Below, one piece after another: positions 21,307-32,650 of a stretch of DNA of 64,000 nucleotides (the stretch's first letter is position 1; every line of letters starts with the position of its first letter). The notes under the pieces were generated by a model. It was not told where the DNA came from, ran no database searches, and was given only the letters and a program-made list of their open reading frames with translations. The position numbers and the translations under genes were made by a program. Location: contig CAOLHI010001817.1 of the NCBI GenBank assembly GCA_948474755.1, forward strand, positions 124,001 through 188,000, in the 5' to 3' direction. The stretch comes from Ctenosaura bakeri. Lineage: Eukaryota; Chordata; Lepidosauria; Squamata; Iguanidae.

Positions 21307-24300
21307 TCCTCCTCCTCCTCCTCCTTCTTCTTCTTTTTCTTCTTCTTCTTCTCCTCCCTATTAGCTACTTCAGCTTATTAGCTGAAAGTCTGTTTACCAG
21401 AAACTGTTAGCTGCTGTGGATTTTTGCTTTAAGTGGGCAAAACAAAGAAAAGAGTTTTACTCATCCTCCTTAATTCATTTCAGAAAAACAATCAGATCAT
21501 CCTTTTGTCAAATCAAATCATCCTGAAATATATGGATTTAAAGAAACACAAAAACAAACATGGACAAGTAAAGCAATCTGATAGAACAGTCATCCCCTTC
21601 TGGCACTCTGCAGAGGTGCTGGACTATATGTCCCACTATTTGTTATCCCAAAATATGGGTGACTCAGGGGACCACCCATGATGCCAGTATCTCCATTCAA
21701 AGGTGGGGAATTACTAGCTCAATATTAAGAGGCCTATGAGAGGGGGTAACCTACGAAATCTTTGACATCAATGTTTACCTGTTTCTATACAGGGAAGAAC
21801 AAGCCAGAGATCTGAAAGTAAGCTAAATTGTGTTTTAATCGGGGAATTAATCACACATACAAGACCCAAAAAATCACACAATCACAAAGCTACATAAAGA
21901 AAAAGGGAGGAAATTTTAAGGTAGCAAGATTTCTGGTCTTTCTGGCTGATATTTACCAATCTAGAGGGGTACTGAAGAAGGAGCAATGTAGCTTAGACTT
22001 GGGTCTAAGGGCAGTACACAATTGAAAATCAGAATGACAGAGTGGGGACTAGCAATTGATGTATTGCAAGCTAGCTGGCTGAAACTAAGAGTTTTTATAC
22101 ACAATTTCTTCCTGGACAACACAAAAGTAAATGGCTCTCTGGCTGAGTAAACAATGGAGATGCCACAGTGGACAATGGGGTCTGGAATGGGCTGATGGTT
22201 TTAGCATTAGGTGACAAAGGTCTAATGGTTGCCTGATACCTCGGTGCTTGTTGGACAGGTTTTGGATAAAGGAAAGGTTGCTTGGTCAGAGGAAAAGATC
22301 AGACAATCAGTGGGCTGGTGAGAATCTCCCAGTCACTGTTGTTCCCAAAGACAGAGATGTTAAGGCTAGTTGGAAGCCTGTTATCTCTGGAGTTGCCTGG
22401 TGATTTCCTGATTATGACCTGTCTACACCTATAGGAGGTTTCTGACCTAATTCACAGTGCACATGCTTGGCCAGTCTTTTCCTCTTGTCCAGCTCATCCA
22501 TACAGCCATAGCAGGGCACATTTTATATCAAAGCCAATTGATATATATTTTGCCAATTAAATCATGGTTCACCAATTAAAACATATCAAAATGCAGGGTT
22601 GTATGACATGATAACATATCCCCAGACAATAGGCCATGCTGTCTGTGGGTGATGGGAGTTGTACTCTCACACATCTACACCATGCCTATTTGGGGAAACT
22701 AGATGAGAATATAGAATCAGAGCAACCCAAACCAGCTGAAGTTCAGATACGACAACTCAAAATATTCCTTATTGCTAACATTTCCCCCCTCTTTTCAAAA
22801 GGGATGAATCAGTCTATTCTCATTTAGCATAACTATTTTAAATAGAGCAATTTGTGGCCCATGAATATGGGTATGACAAAAGAAGCTTTTCTACCCTACA
22901 CTATGGCTGCAGACATGGCAAAAAAAAAAATCAATACCTGTTGCTTAAGTAAAATCTCACCCTGACAGCACCTCCCTGCTGGCAGTACAACAATACTAAT
23001 AGGCTTGTAGCATTCCTTAGACAACACAGCAATGCCAATATAATTTTGTTCCACGTTTCTGGCTTGCCATCTTCCATATGCAGCCAATCTGTAACTCAGG
23101 TACTCATATACTTTGGCCCCAAAGACCCACCTTTATCTTTTCCCTCTTCACTGTCCTTTTCCTCACTTTGGTGCTCCTCTGAGCACTGACAACCTTTACA
23201 GTGTGTCCCGCTAAATCTACTTTACCTTTAATATTTCACTCAAATGCCAATGAAAACTGCTTTCTTCCCTATGGGAGCTCTAAATCTTGCTTCTCTTTTC
23301 TTTCCCTCTCCCTCCCTCTCCCACTTTTTTTTGCAATAGAAGAAAGCTTATTCCTATCAGACTAAACAAATAAGCAATACAGTCAGAAAATCAGAGACAC
23401 ATATTGAAGACTTCAATTTTTGCCCTCGGAATGTTTCAGAAATATATTATTTAACTCCTTCGGGAATGAAATCTAGCTTTAGGGGGTGAAAACAGTCTGA
23501 CCTTCAACCAATCACACTTGAAGATGGCAGGGGAAAGAAATGAAATAACCGAGGACAGGGAACGCTACTATACAAATCATTTGAAAGAAATATGTGAAAG
23601 CCATTTGCACATTGCAAACAGATGGATAGATTTAAACATGCATATGGACACACAACAGGAAATCTTGCTCTTTTAACCACTTCTGCTTTGTTGCCTTGTT
23701 GTGATTTAAACTCCCCATGGTTTCTTCATTGACACTGGAAAATTCTCAATTGAAGAACAAGGAGAGGTTAGGGACAGGGGTTTTGAGTTGCAAAGTAGGC
23801 AACCTTGTGGAGGTGGTTGCGGTTGCTAAGGGAGCAATGAGCTCTTCCACTGTGAACAGCTATAGTTTAGATTGTATGCATATGCCCACTTACCAGGAGG
23901 TGGATTCTCTCAGTGGTGGACAATTGCAGTGGATTTCCGAGACAATTTTTGGCCTCAGTGTATGTCTGTGAATGTGTGTGTGTGCTTTTTGGAACAGCAA
24001 AAAGATTTTGATATGAAAAACAGAATCAGAAATGGTTTGAAGTCATCTTCTGGTTTTAACATGAGGTATTTTTTGAAGTGAAGTAAAGGGACCCTTGCAA
24101 TCTATTTAAAGGATGAATTCCTATCCTTAGAGGCTTCCAGGAAAGGTGTTCTTGTCCAGAGAAAGGGTGGCTGAAGAAAACTGGAGGCATTGAGGCCCAC
24201 AAAAGAGACATGGAGGCTACATTTGGTTTCAGGCTGCACTTTGTCCACCTTTGGCTTACAGTTTTGATGCACAACATTCATATACCCTTCTTTAATCAGT

Positions 24301-24559
24301 GTCATGTGTGCTTTCAATTTTTTTTAGTGCTGTTAATGGTTTGATTCTGTCTTTGATGTGGATCTCTTTATATTTTTTTAACTATGTTGCATCGGTTTTA
24401 ATTTCTTTGTGGGGCAGGATATAAATGAAGACCATGATATGGAACTACATGGGGCAGGGAGATGGTATTCCAGAGAGCAGGGGGACATCAAGTGCTGGGG
24501 ATGATTAAAGATAGAGGGGGAATTAGGTCAATAGTACAAGACCCCAACAGTGGGTGGAA
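20822..24559. other. mostly unassigned, low-complexity and possible LTR remnants
   Basis: About 20935-21110 carries recurring TTTCTGTGCAGAAA-like motifs also seen at 34680-34800. About 21780-22640 may be an old minus-strand LTR: a TATA-like run appears as GAGTTTTTATACAC near 22090, but the ends are not definable. About 22613-22680 and 21595-21710 look like short fragments of hAT-type repeats (GGGAGTTGTA). About 24100-24440 may be LINE 3' UTR. No gene is seen. Confidence 0.35.
21275..21354. repeat. compound triplet repeat (GCT)10(CCT)7(CTT)n
   Basis: Ten GCT units (21275-21304) pass directly into seven CCT units (21305-21325), then TTC/CTT units with one interruption up to about 21354. Each step differs by one base, as expected if one tract arose from its neighbour by point change and slippage. 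Confidence 0.95.
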
Positions 24560-25510
24560 GAAAAAGCTTAGGAAGGAATCTGCTAGGGAGAATAACCCAT
24601 AGTCTTAGATGTCTCTACAGTAATGTAAAGAATGTGGGACATTAACAAGATGAAAAAAAAAAGAACTATGGTTTAATAATCATCACTGAAACCTGATGCA
24701 ATGAGTCTCATGATTGGAACATAGTAATGGAAGGGTATAACCCATTCCAAGAAATAGACCAAACAGGAAAGCAGGACAAGTAGTAGTATATGTCAAGGAT
24801 GTCTACAGCATTGAAGAGATCCATGGGACAGAGCATGGAAAATGGGTTAAGAGCCTTTGGATAGAAAATAAAGGAGAGAGGAACAACACTGACTGCACTG
24901 TGTCTACAACAGATCTTCCAGTCAGACTGGAGTTTTGGATGGTACCTTTGAAAAATAAATGACCAAATACTCACAAAGGAAAGAGCTAATAGTAATGGTA
25001 GATTTCAGTCACTCTGGTATTTGTTGGAAGGCACATTTTGCCAAGATTGTAAGGTTGAATACATTCCTCACTTACTTTTCAGACAATTTCATTGTGAAAA
25101 AGGGGGCAAAGGCAACGTGGGGATGAGCTATGTTCAATTTGATCCTAACCAACAGAGATAAACTGGTCAGTGGAGTGGAAATAGTGGGATCCTTTGGTGG
25201 GAGTGAAAGGCTTAGAGAAATACTGGAGGAGATTCCATGGACAGAAAAGCTCAAAGGGAAAGGAGTTCATGGTGCATGTGAGTTTCTTAAATGTGAGATA
25301 CTGAAGGTACATTTGCAAACAATTCCCTTTTTCTTTAGACTTTTCAAAACATTGATTTAAAAGCAAAAATAAAAGCAGTACAGGAATTGCAAACAATTCC
25401 AATCAGGAAGAAAAGGAGGAGGTATCTAAATAAACCAGGGTGGATGTACAAAGGACTTTCACCTGGGCTGAGATCAGGAATCACAAAAAAGGAATACCAA
25501 CAAATAGTCA
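24560..25510 (+). mobile_element. CR1 LINE fragment: endonuclease end and linker
   Basis: Broken plus-strand frames match the CR1 ORF2 layout. An early endonuclease part (24660-24790) resembles the CR1 ETW...NW...GYN...RKDR region. The end of the endonuclease (25130 onward) reads LILTNRDKLVSGVEIVGSFG, a strong CR1 signature, where the catalytic SDH is changed to SER. The linker follows at about 25370-25500 (KKRRRYLNKPGW). No reverse transcriptase follows, so the copy is cut on both sides. Confidence 0.75.
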
Positions 25511-25765
25511 ATTAATATTCTTCTAGATTGCCTCTACTGACTAGGGCTGATAGGAGTTATAATTCATAAATGTCTGGATACCCAACTCTGGTCTGCACTA
25601 ATCAATGCCAAGATATCCTTGTTTCTACCCAAGGATATCTATCTTTGTTTAATATTTCCTATATTGATACAATAACATAGAGAAAGAGGGACAGGAGAGC
25701 AAGTTAAGGTAATCAGACTGAATAATTTACCTTAGTATATTTCATTCAAGTTTACTAAATAAAAA

Positions 25766-25803
<38 letters not shown>

Positions 25804-25892
25804 CTCTCCCAATCACTGTTAAAACCATCTAAGGTTCACCTGGTCTGCAGAGTCTGCAAGAATGAGCTTCCACCCATTTTTCCTCAGGGACT

Positions 25893-26000
25893 CCAAAGAT
25901 AGCTCAACGGCAAAGCATATGCTGTCCATTCAGAAGATTCTAAGTTTGATTTCCTAGTGGGGCTGACCTGTCCCTGAGATTTCAGAGGGTAAAGCTAGCT
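25893..26000 (+). mobile_element. old tRNA-derived SINE fragment
   Basis: GATAGCTCAACGGCAAAGC resembles a tRNA box A region and AAGTTTGATTTCC a degenerate box B. The spacing and the CATTCAGAAGATTC between them resemble a common squamate SINE whose head reads like a tRNA. Acceptor pairing is lost, so it is not a tRNA gene. Confidence 0.5.
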
Positions 26001-27374
26001 TTGCATACCCTCTAATTGTTCCTTTAGCTTGTCTTCCCTGCTTCTCTTCTCCCCTGCCCTACATAGTCAGTGTATCCTCTCTACAATGCATTTCTATCAG
26101 CCCTTGCTTGCAAACACAGAAAATCTCAAGCTTGAGTGCTTTCCTAAATGGTTTAAGCTGCAGCTTTTGCATTCTCTGGCTTGGATTTCTATATTGACAG
26201 GGGCATCGTTATGCAAATCTGGGCATCTAAATGTATTCAGAAGTATTCCCTATACATAGTGTGTAAAATCTGGTTTTATAACAGCAGCTGATGAGCACCT
26301 GTTCATATTATAGTGAAACAGGAAGCGTTTCTTCTCTCTGTTAGTTGATAGTAAAATGATTTAAAGATAAGCTGTAGGATTTCCATTTATTCACAAGGGT
26401 TTTTTATCCTTAGAACTGGAGGCAACGTTAACTGTAGAGGAGGCTGTCTAAGTGTAACAATCAATTTAATTCTTCCTGTCTATTGCCAATGGGAATTGAT
26501 GCTCAGGTGGCGTTAACTTCACATTTTTTGACTTTCCAAATCTCTCAGCCAATTGCAAGAGGGTATTTTCTCATCACAGACGATAACCTTCATGGTAGTG
26601 AATAGAAAAATAAATAAATAAATAAATACCATTTTAACAGAATACAGCAAAAAGTGCTAGCACTGAGTTGGAATCCCATGTATTTCTGTCATAATATCCT
26701 ATGTTCAAGTATACCATCCAACTCCTCACATAAAGGACTGTACCAAGATATTTTGCTGCTTGACAAGATGGTCTCTCTTCCCCAGTCCACATACAGAAGA
26801 TGACTGAACCGTCTTGCTCCGGTATCAGCAATAGGCCAGCATCTTTCCCTATATCTGAAGCTTAGTTAGGGAAGCTCTGACTGGTTGTCCTGTTTACAGA
26901 GATCTACACAACATAGCGAGCAGCCAAAGAATTTATTATAGTAGCCTGGAGGACTAAGTAGTGTATACCACTGTCTATGCAACTTTACAAGTTTGAACTA
27001 TTGCATAGTCAGAAAAATAAATTAATAGAGATTTTGACTTTTCTTCCCATCTGGTTCACAGCCCAGGAAAACATACAGGTTGTTAACAATGGACACAGAA
27101 TGCAACCTCATTGTTTTAATTCCCTTGAATAGATGGCTGCCGTTCTGTGAAAGTGTTTTGTCTGCATATGGCTTTCCCATTTCTTTTTAGAAAGGTCGAT
27201 GCAAGGGGAACTCTGTCCATATTTAAAGAGGGTGCTCAAATATGCAGTTAAGTGAAACCTGGGCAGATGTGGGATGCATATTTTAGATGCTCTTTTCTAG
27301 AATGTTGTGCTGCCAGTGCATCTATCTTGCCAGATAAAGACATCACATGGAAATGAACTTTTATTTGCTTAGTG

Positions 27375-27380
<6 letters not shown>

Positions 27381-27410
<30 letters not shown>
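27381..27410. repeat. (GT)15 microsatellite
   Basis: A pure GT run, likely polymorphic. Confidence 0.95.
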
Positions 27411-27413
<3 letters not shown>

Positions 27414-27508
27414 CTCATTAAATTCTTATGATCTCTGTGTGGACCATATACGGGAATGAAATCACTCATAAACAGAAGTAATTATGTGTAGAGAGATTAC
27501 TTTAGAAA

Positions 27509-27720
27509 GCCAGTATGGTATAAAGGTTAGACTAGGACTCTGGAGATCAGGATCCAAATCTTTGCTCAGCCACTCAACCACCTTGGACAAATTACACTCC
27601 CCCAGCCTCAAAGGAAATAATGACAAGCCCCCTCTACACAAATGTTATCAAGAAAACCCCTTGATAGCTTTGCCTTGGGGTCACCATTTCTTGTAAATAA
27701 TATGAAGGCACACAATAACA
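27509..27720 (+). mobile_element. BovB-tailed tRNA SINE
   Basis: It begins GCCAGTATGGTATAAAGG with the tRNA-like head (GACTAGGACTCTGGAGATCA, then a degenerate box B), continues AAGAAAACCCCTTGATAGC and ends TTGGGGTCACCATTTCTTG, then GAAGGCACACAATAACA. It is the same family as 16142-16333. The tail is followed at once by an inverted copy of itself (27733-27761). Confidence 0.82.
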
Positions 27721-27761
27721 AGATCACAATTCTTGTTGTTGTTATTATTGTGTGCCTTCAA
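27703..27761. repeat. inverted repeat of the SINE tail
   Basis: TGAAGGCACACAATAA at the left pairs with TTATTGTGTGCCTTCA at the right across a loop of about 27 bp. The right arm is a second SINE tail in opposite orientation with no body attached. Confidence 0.8.
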
Positions 27762-27841
27762 AATTACTGCATAGATTTTTTTAAAATGCCAGCAATGTCT
27801 TGATTCCAGTCAAGTGCACTCTGAATTCCATTTCTCTAAGA

Positions 27842-28032
27842 ATGGCTGGTGTCTTTCATGACAGTGGGGTGATAAATCCATTCTGGGCCTTAGTCCTGAC
27901 TTTAAAAGTGCTAATCAATGTGCCAAACTCTATCCCTCAAATAAGAGTCAGCACCTTGGATAGCTCCTTGAAATTTAATATGAAACCCAGAATAGATCAA
28001 AATCCAACTGACATGAAAGCCACCAGATGGCA
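27842..28032. mobile_element. foldback element, family B, copy 2
   Basis: The left end GTCTTTCATGACAGTGGGG pairs with the right end CCAACTGACATGAAAGCC, and pairing continues outward to CATCTGGTGG. The interior is shared with 19012-19207. The longer inverted ends here suggest the element extends beyond the CAGTGGGG core. Confidence 0.65.
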
Positions 28033-28267
28033 CTGAGTCTATCTGGGTATACCTGGACTTCTTGGTTACTAAATGTTTTTAAAATTTCAGTGTACCATAA
28101 GAATCCTATTCCAACTGCCTAGCAGCAGCAGCAGCAGCTAGTGAGAAGGTTTGCTGCATGGCAATTAGAGATGGGTGATAATTTTCTTTGGTTTGAAAAT
28201 CCTTCAAAAATTAAACGGAAAAGATGTGAGCTTTTTAATACATCTATATTTATATTTATAGAAAGAT

Positions 28268-28326
28268 GTTGCTGTTGTGTGCCTTCAAGTCATTTCAGAC
28301 TCATGGCAACTCTAAGATAAACCTAT
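28268..28326 (-). mobile_element. BovB-tailed SINE, tail part (split by LTR)
   Basis: Minus-strand tail of a SINE of the 16142 type: GTTGCTGTTGTGTGCCTTCA, then TCATTTCAGACTCATGGC up to AACCTAT. The body resumes at 29251, after the LTR. Confidence 0.85.
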
Positions 28327-29250
28327 TGTTGCCCCCTTGATAAACCCTGTCCCGAAGTCTACAACTTCGATATAAAATTAATCTAACCCACCAGAGAGGT
28401 CACCCAGATGAGCACGTAGGCAACAACGGTCGTACGATCGAAAGAACCAGGTCAGACCAGTAAACTCCCCAGTCACGTAGCCACAGGAGACTTCAAGCTG
28501 TGCCAACTCACGGTGGATGAAAGATCCTCAGCCTTTAAGGAGCCAACTTGGAGGGATTAAGAGTTTTTCCCACAAAATTGGGCACTGGAAGCAATAAAAT
28601 CTTATCAGACAAGATCCATCTACATAAACTCACACGGCAACCCAAAGGGGTGGAAGAACCTGATACTTGGGTAACACCTTGTTATCTTCCAATATCAAAG
28701 AAGGTGCCAGTGTGAAGTTGTTTTCCAATGCTGTCCCCTTTGTTCTCCCCAGGAGAGGATTTGCCCTCAAGGTAAATTTTTCCTACAAATAGTCCCCATT
28801 TTTGAATAGTTCTTTGGATACCTCCTGGTCTTACCAACTGACTGCTCCCCCCTCCCAATAGCCGTGTGATCCCCTCAGCATCTCTTTGCTGAGTTCCTTT
28901 CTTTCACTGCTTTCCAGACCAAGGACTTCAGGAAAGGTGCAGTATCACCCAAACTACGAATCCTTTAACAATCCCTCTATCTTATTTCAATTTTTTATTT
29001 CTCTTTAGCACTTGGATGTGTGTGTGAGTGTTTGCGTTGATGAGTGCTACAACTGTTTAATAAAGTCATTCATTGGACCTTTTTGTGTGATTTCTGACTG
29101 GGCCTGACCCTGTAAAAACTGGGTAAAAGATCTCGCTAGGTTACCCTGCCTCTCGCGTTGCTATTGCTTGTGCTCCGTTGAGCTTACTTTCCCCATCACT
29201 TGGACCATATTGAGGTATCCCTCTGGGACCCCCAGATATTCAGGGTAACA
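28327..29250 (+). mobile_element. solo LTR, family 1, copy 2
   Basis: It starts TGTTGCCCCC and ends CAGATATTCAGGGTAACA, with a perfect 4 bp target duplication CTAT (28323-28326 and 29251-29254) inside a SINE. The AATAAA signal is at 29059-29064. The downstream segment AGATCTCGCTAGGTTACCCT is shared with the other copies. Length is 924 bp. No internal retroviral sequence is present, so LTR-LTR recombination has probably removed it. Confidence 0.9.
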
Positions 29251-29380
29251 CTATCATAGGGTTTTCTGGGGCTGAGAGTGTGTGAAGCGCCAAAGTTACC
29301 AAATCAGTTTCCATGGCTGAGTGGGGAATTGAACCCTAGTCTCCATGGTCATTGTCCAACGTTTAAACCACTACACCACA
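29251..29380 (-). mobile_element. BovB-tailed SINE, head part (split by LTR)
   Basis: This continues the SINE of 28268-28326. CATAGGGTTTTCTGGGGCTG continues the body, and the tRNA-like head lies at the right end (ATTGAACCCTAG as box B complement, TAAACCACTACACC as box A complement). Confidence 0.85.
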
Positions 29381-30579
29381 GATAGATATAAATGTGAGCA
29401 AGTATGAAAGTATAACCTACAGATTCACTAGGGTATCACCACATTTTACGGTTAGACTCCCCATCTTCAGCAACTGTATGGCAGGCAGGTATTTTCATAC
29501 TGGGAATAGCTGTATTATTGAATCTGGACAGTCAATGAATGTTCTATTCATTTTTGATAAGAATTTTGCAAAATTTGCCGATTTTCTCAAAGATTCAATG
29601 AAGATTTTTTTAAAAAAATAAATAAGGAAAATCTAAATGTGGTAGGAGGTGAAGTAGAGAGATAGTAATTGATAGAGCAGGAGAATTCCTGTATTTATTT
29701 TTTAGGGGTAGAGAGACAGAAGTAGAGGCAGGATGAGAGTACCTACAACAGCTGGCATCATTCTGAGAGGATAATCACCCTGGCTGACTACTGTATTAGG
29801 TTGGCTGCCCAGTCAACAATCAAATACTTGTACAATATTGGCTATGGTTGTATCTGTCATATGAAACTAATGCTCAGATATGCTTCCTCCATAACAGCAC
29901 TTTCTAGCGGAGTCTCTGGTGGTTTTCTGGGGATTTCACATTCTACAGTCCACCAGAATCTATGGCATATGACACAGCGCTGAAGGATTCAGTGAATGCT
30001 CTGGGAAAGTGTATTTATTTATGTTTTTATTTTACAACATTTATAAGGATTTATTTATAACACTTATATCCCTTATACAGCTCAGAGCAGTTTATATAGC
30101 AATGAAAACAAATAATAAGACTGTCCATGCACTTAGACTTATAGTCTGAAAAATAACAAGACATAACTGGAAAAAGAGGATGGAGAAGAAAAAAAATCAG
30201 GAAAGCAAGTAAGAGTTCTTAATGTTATGAGATTCCTCAGCCTGGGAATATGGTGGCTTGGTAACAGCAGGAGAAAAAGCAAAGCCTGATGGAGCCATTC
30301 CTTAGAAAGTTGATGGTGATCCTGCTGTACCTCTTTCCCTTTTCTACAAACTTAAGGTATAGTTTGATTACATTTGTGGGGAGGCAAAACTCATTGCAGT
30401 GGGTTTCTCAAGAGGTCTGACATTTGGTTTTGCTCTCCTTCTTCTACAACCTGGTAACTGCTTGATAACAGGAAAAGGCAAATCCTGGTGCAATAGATTT
30501 GCTGAAGACAAGCAGGTATAAGATGCTGAAAATGGGAACCCTCTAGGAGTTGTCAAAACGGGCTATGCTGTTGGATTTA
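29381..30579. other. unassigned, one LINE tail-like piece
   Basis: About 30005-30110 resembles an antisense L2/CR1 3' tail (TTTATTTATAACACTTATAT...CAGCTCAGAGCAGTTTATA). No gene is seen elsewhere. Confidence 0.4.
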
Positions 30580-31345
30580 AATGGCAGGATGATTATAAGT
30601 TGGGCTAGAAAGTTTTCAAGAGGTGATTTCAGTTGCACTTATTGAAATTTAAAGTTGATATTCTTTATAATAGAAAGTGAAACAGACATTTTGATGATAG
30701 AATGGAAACCACGATAGCAAATTTTTCCTTGAAATTGTGGAATGCTAGTCTGTTATACTGAGCAACTTTATAAGTACTTTATGAAACAAAAGTTGTCAAT
30801 CTTTACTTGAATTGCTCTTTAGGAAAGAAATTTATTGTTGAAAATGTATGGTTAAGGGTTGAACTGCAAAAAATATTTTGGATAGAGTCAAGGAGAAAAT
30901 ATGTTAAGAAAATTCCAAACAGAGACAGCCTATATAATTTTCAAGTGATATATACTAATATTTATTTAAGTCTTTTGTAGCTTTTTGGAAATATATATTT
31001 ATTCCACAACTCCTAGGTTGTTTCTTTCCACATGATGATACAGAAGGATGTAATAAGGGAATGATACATTAGAAGCTGTTCCCTTTCTAGTAGGGGAAGT
31101 CCTTTATTTGTTTTTGTTTATTTGTCTGCCATTTGTTGTTATTGTTAGATTTCGTTTGTTTATAGCACTATTAGAAGCAAATTGGAGATGATTGTCAATA
31201 AGGATCTTGATTCTGTATAGAAGTTTAGAAAGATCATTGTGTGTGTATTACGTATGTGTATATTATTTGCATGGTATGGGCTATGCCCATGCGCGTGTGT
31301 TTTAGCAGAAAAAATCAATAAAATATATATTAAAAATCCAGAATA
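30580..31345 (+). mobile_element. probable 5'-truncated L1 3' end
   Basis: The sequence has the AT-rich, stop-filled look of an L1 3' UTR. The end of a decayed ORF2 is possible around 30600-30900, T-rich segments follow (TTTGTTTTTGTTTATTTGTC), and it ends at AATCAATAAAATATATATTA near 31313-31335 as a polyadenylation region. I recognise the style but no diagnostic motif, so the call is tentative. Confidence 0.4.
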
Positions 31346-31889
31346 AGGCATAAGAATAGAAAACAAATAAATTTAATGATCAAATCCTAACCATATTAAG
31401 CCGATTGGCTTGACACATTCTCATTGATTCAAAGGATATACTCTAGTTGGAACCAACAACTGCATTCAGGCTGACATATTTCAATTCATATGCATTTATC
31501 ATTTTAAACAATTTTTTTACAATAAAATAAGCATTTTATATCGGTCATAATAAAACAACCGAGGCAATTGGGGGAACTGATTCTGCTAGTAGGACTGGCA
31601 ATCATAGGTGTAGTGTGTGTGTGTATGTTTGTAGGAGGAGAGAATTTAAAAGACCTCTACCTTGCATGCATCATTCCCAGTCTTTATTTTCATCCGTACA
31701 GCTTTTTCTCCTCCTCAACAAAAAAGTAGATACATTCACTTCACTCACTCAGTTATTTAAGCATTTGACATTTAGATATCCAAATTAGAGCTTGGAATGT
31801 TAGTTTTTGTTTTTGTTTTAAAAGCATCATTTCTGTCATTTGTTGGTATGCTTGAAAATTTAATTTATTACTATTACCTTATTGTTACC

Positions 31890-32650
31890 ACTACAGCATA
31901 CCGGCACTCTATAGATAGATAAAAGGCTCTGAGTCCTACTGAGTCTGAATCCCAACAAGTTGTGAGTTGTCCATGCCAACAGATCTACAGCGAGTTCTTC
32001 CACAGCCAGATAACCACCATCCAACCCAGCAAAGAAAACCATGTCCAGATACTACTTAGGACAGACCTATGGTTCTCATGGAGGACATGAAGTCCTGAGC
32101 TGCTCCTGTAAGAGTGGTCTCAGAATGAATAGTGAAGTCCTTCAGCACAAGCCTGGGAGACTCCAATGCCACTGCTTAGACCAACTCTGCCCAGCTCAGA
32201 GGGAAACATAAAACTTTAGGCAGTGAAACAGTAGTACAGCAACAGAGTCCCAACTACCCTCCTTCAAACAGACACATTTAAACCCAGCAGAGTGTGAAAA
32301 AGGTGTCTGGTGAGGGGACTGAATTATGATAGATGACACACATTCTCTGCCTCAGAAAACCTCATGATGTTCATCTTAGGGTTACCATAAGTCAGAAATG
32401 ACCTGAAAGCAAACAAAAACAACAGCAGCAGCAACAGCAACTGCAGCTCCAGCTCTCCACGCTGCTGCGGAGAGAACTCAGGTGGTTAGAACCAAGAGAA
32501 AATGACTTCCTCCTCAGTTTTATTCAGCCAGGTCTCTGTAATAAAAGTCAAGTTGACACGTTCATCCAGGATGAGATCTTTTCTTAGAGCTGTTTTACTC
32601 TTGGGGAGCTGGAATACAGGATGGCTGTCTCTTTAAAGGCAAAGTGACTT
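31890..32650 (-). mobile_element. L2/CR1 LINE endonuclease fragment, split by a SINE tail
   Basis: Aligned by eye to 12030-12560 of the long LINE. GGAGGACATGAAGTCCTGAG matches GGATGCCATGAACTCCCGAG, and GGTCTCAGAATGAATAGTGA, AGCCTGGGAGACTCCAATGC and CAGCCAGGTCTCTGTAATAA keep the same order. A SINE tail lies inside at about 32340-32440. All frames are broken. Confidence 0.7.
32340..32440 (+). mobile_element. BovB-tailed SINE, 3' part only
   Basis: CTCTGCCTCAGAAAACCTCA, then TTAGGGTTACCATAAGTCAG and AAATGACCTGAAAGC, ending in an (AAC)/(AGC) rich run. The tRNA head is missing. It interrupts an antisense LINE. Confidence 0.75.

Larger units (their letters stand above)
25511..27508. other. mostly unassigned, small repeat fragments
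   Basis: About 25543-25600 resembles a hAT-type repeat end (GGCTGATAGGAGTTATAATT). A (CT)n run lies at 25769-25799, (AAAT)n at about 26607-26628 and (GT)15 at 27381-27410. No gene is seen. Confidence 0.4.
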
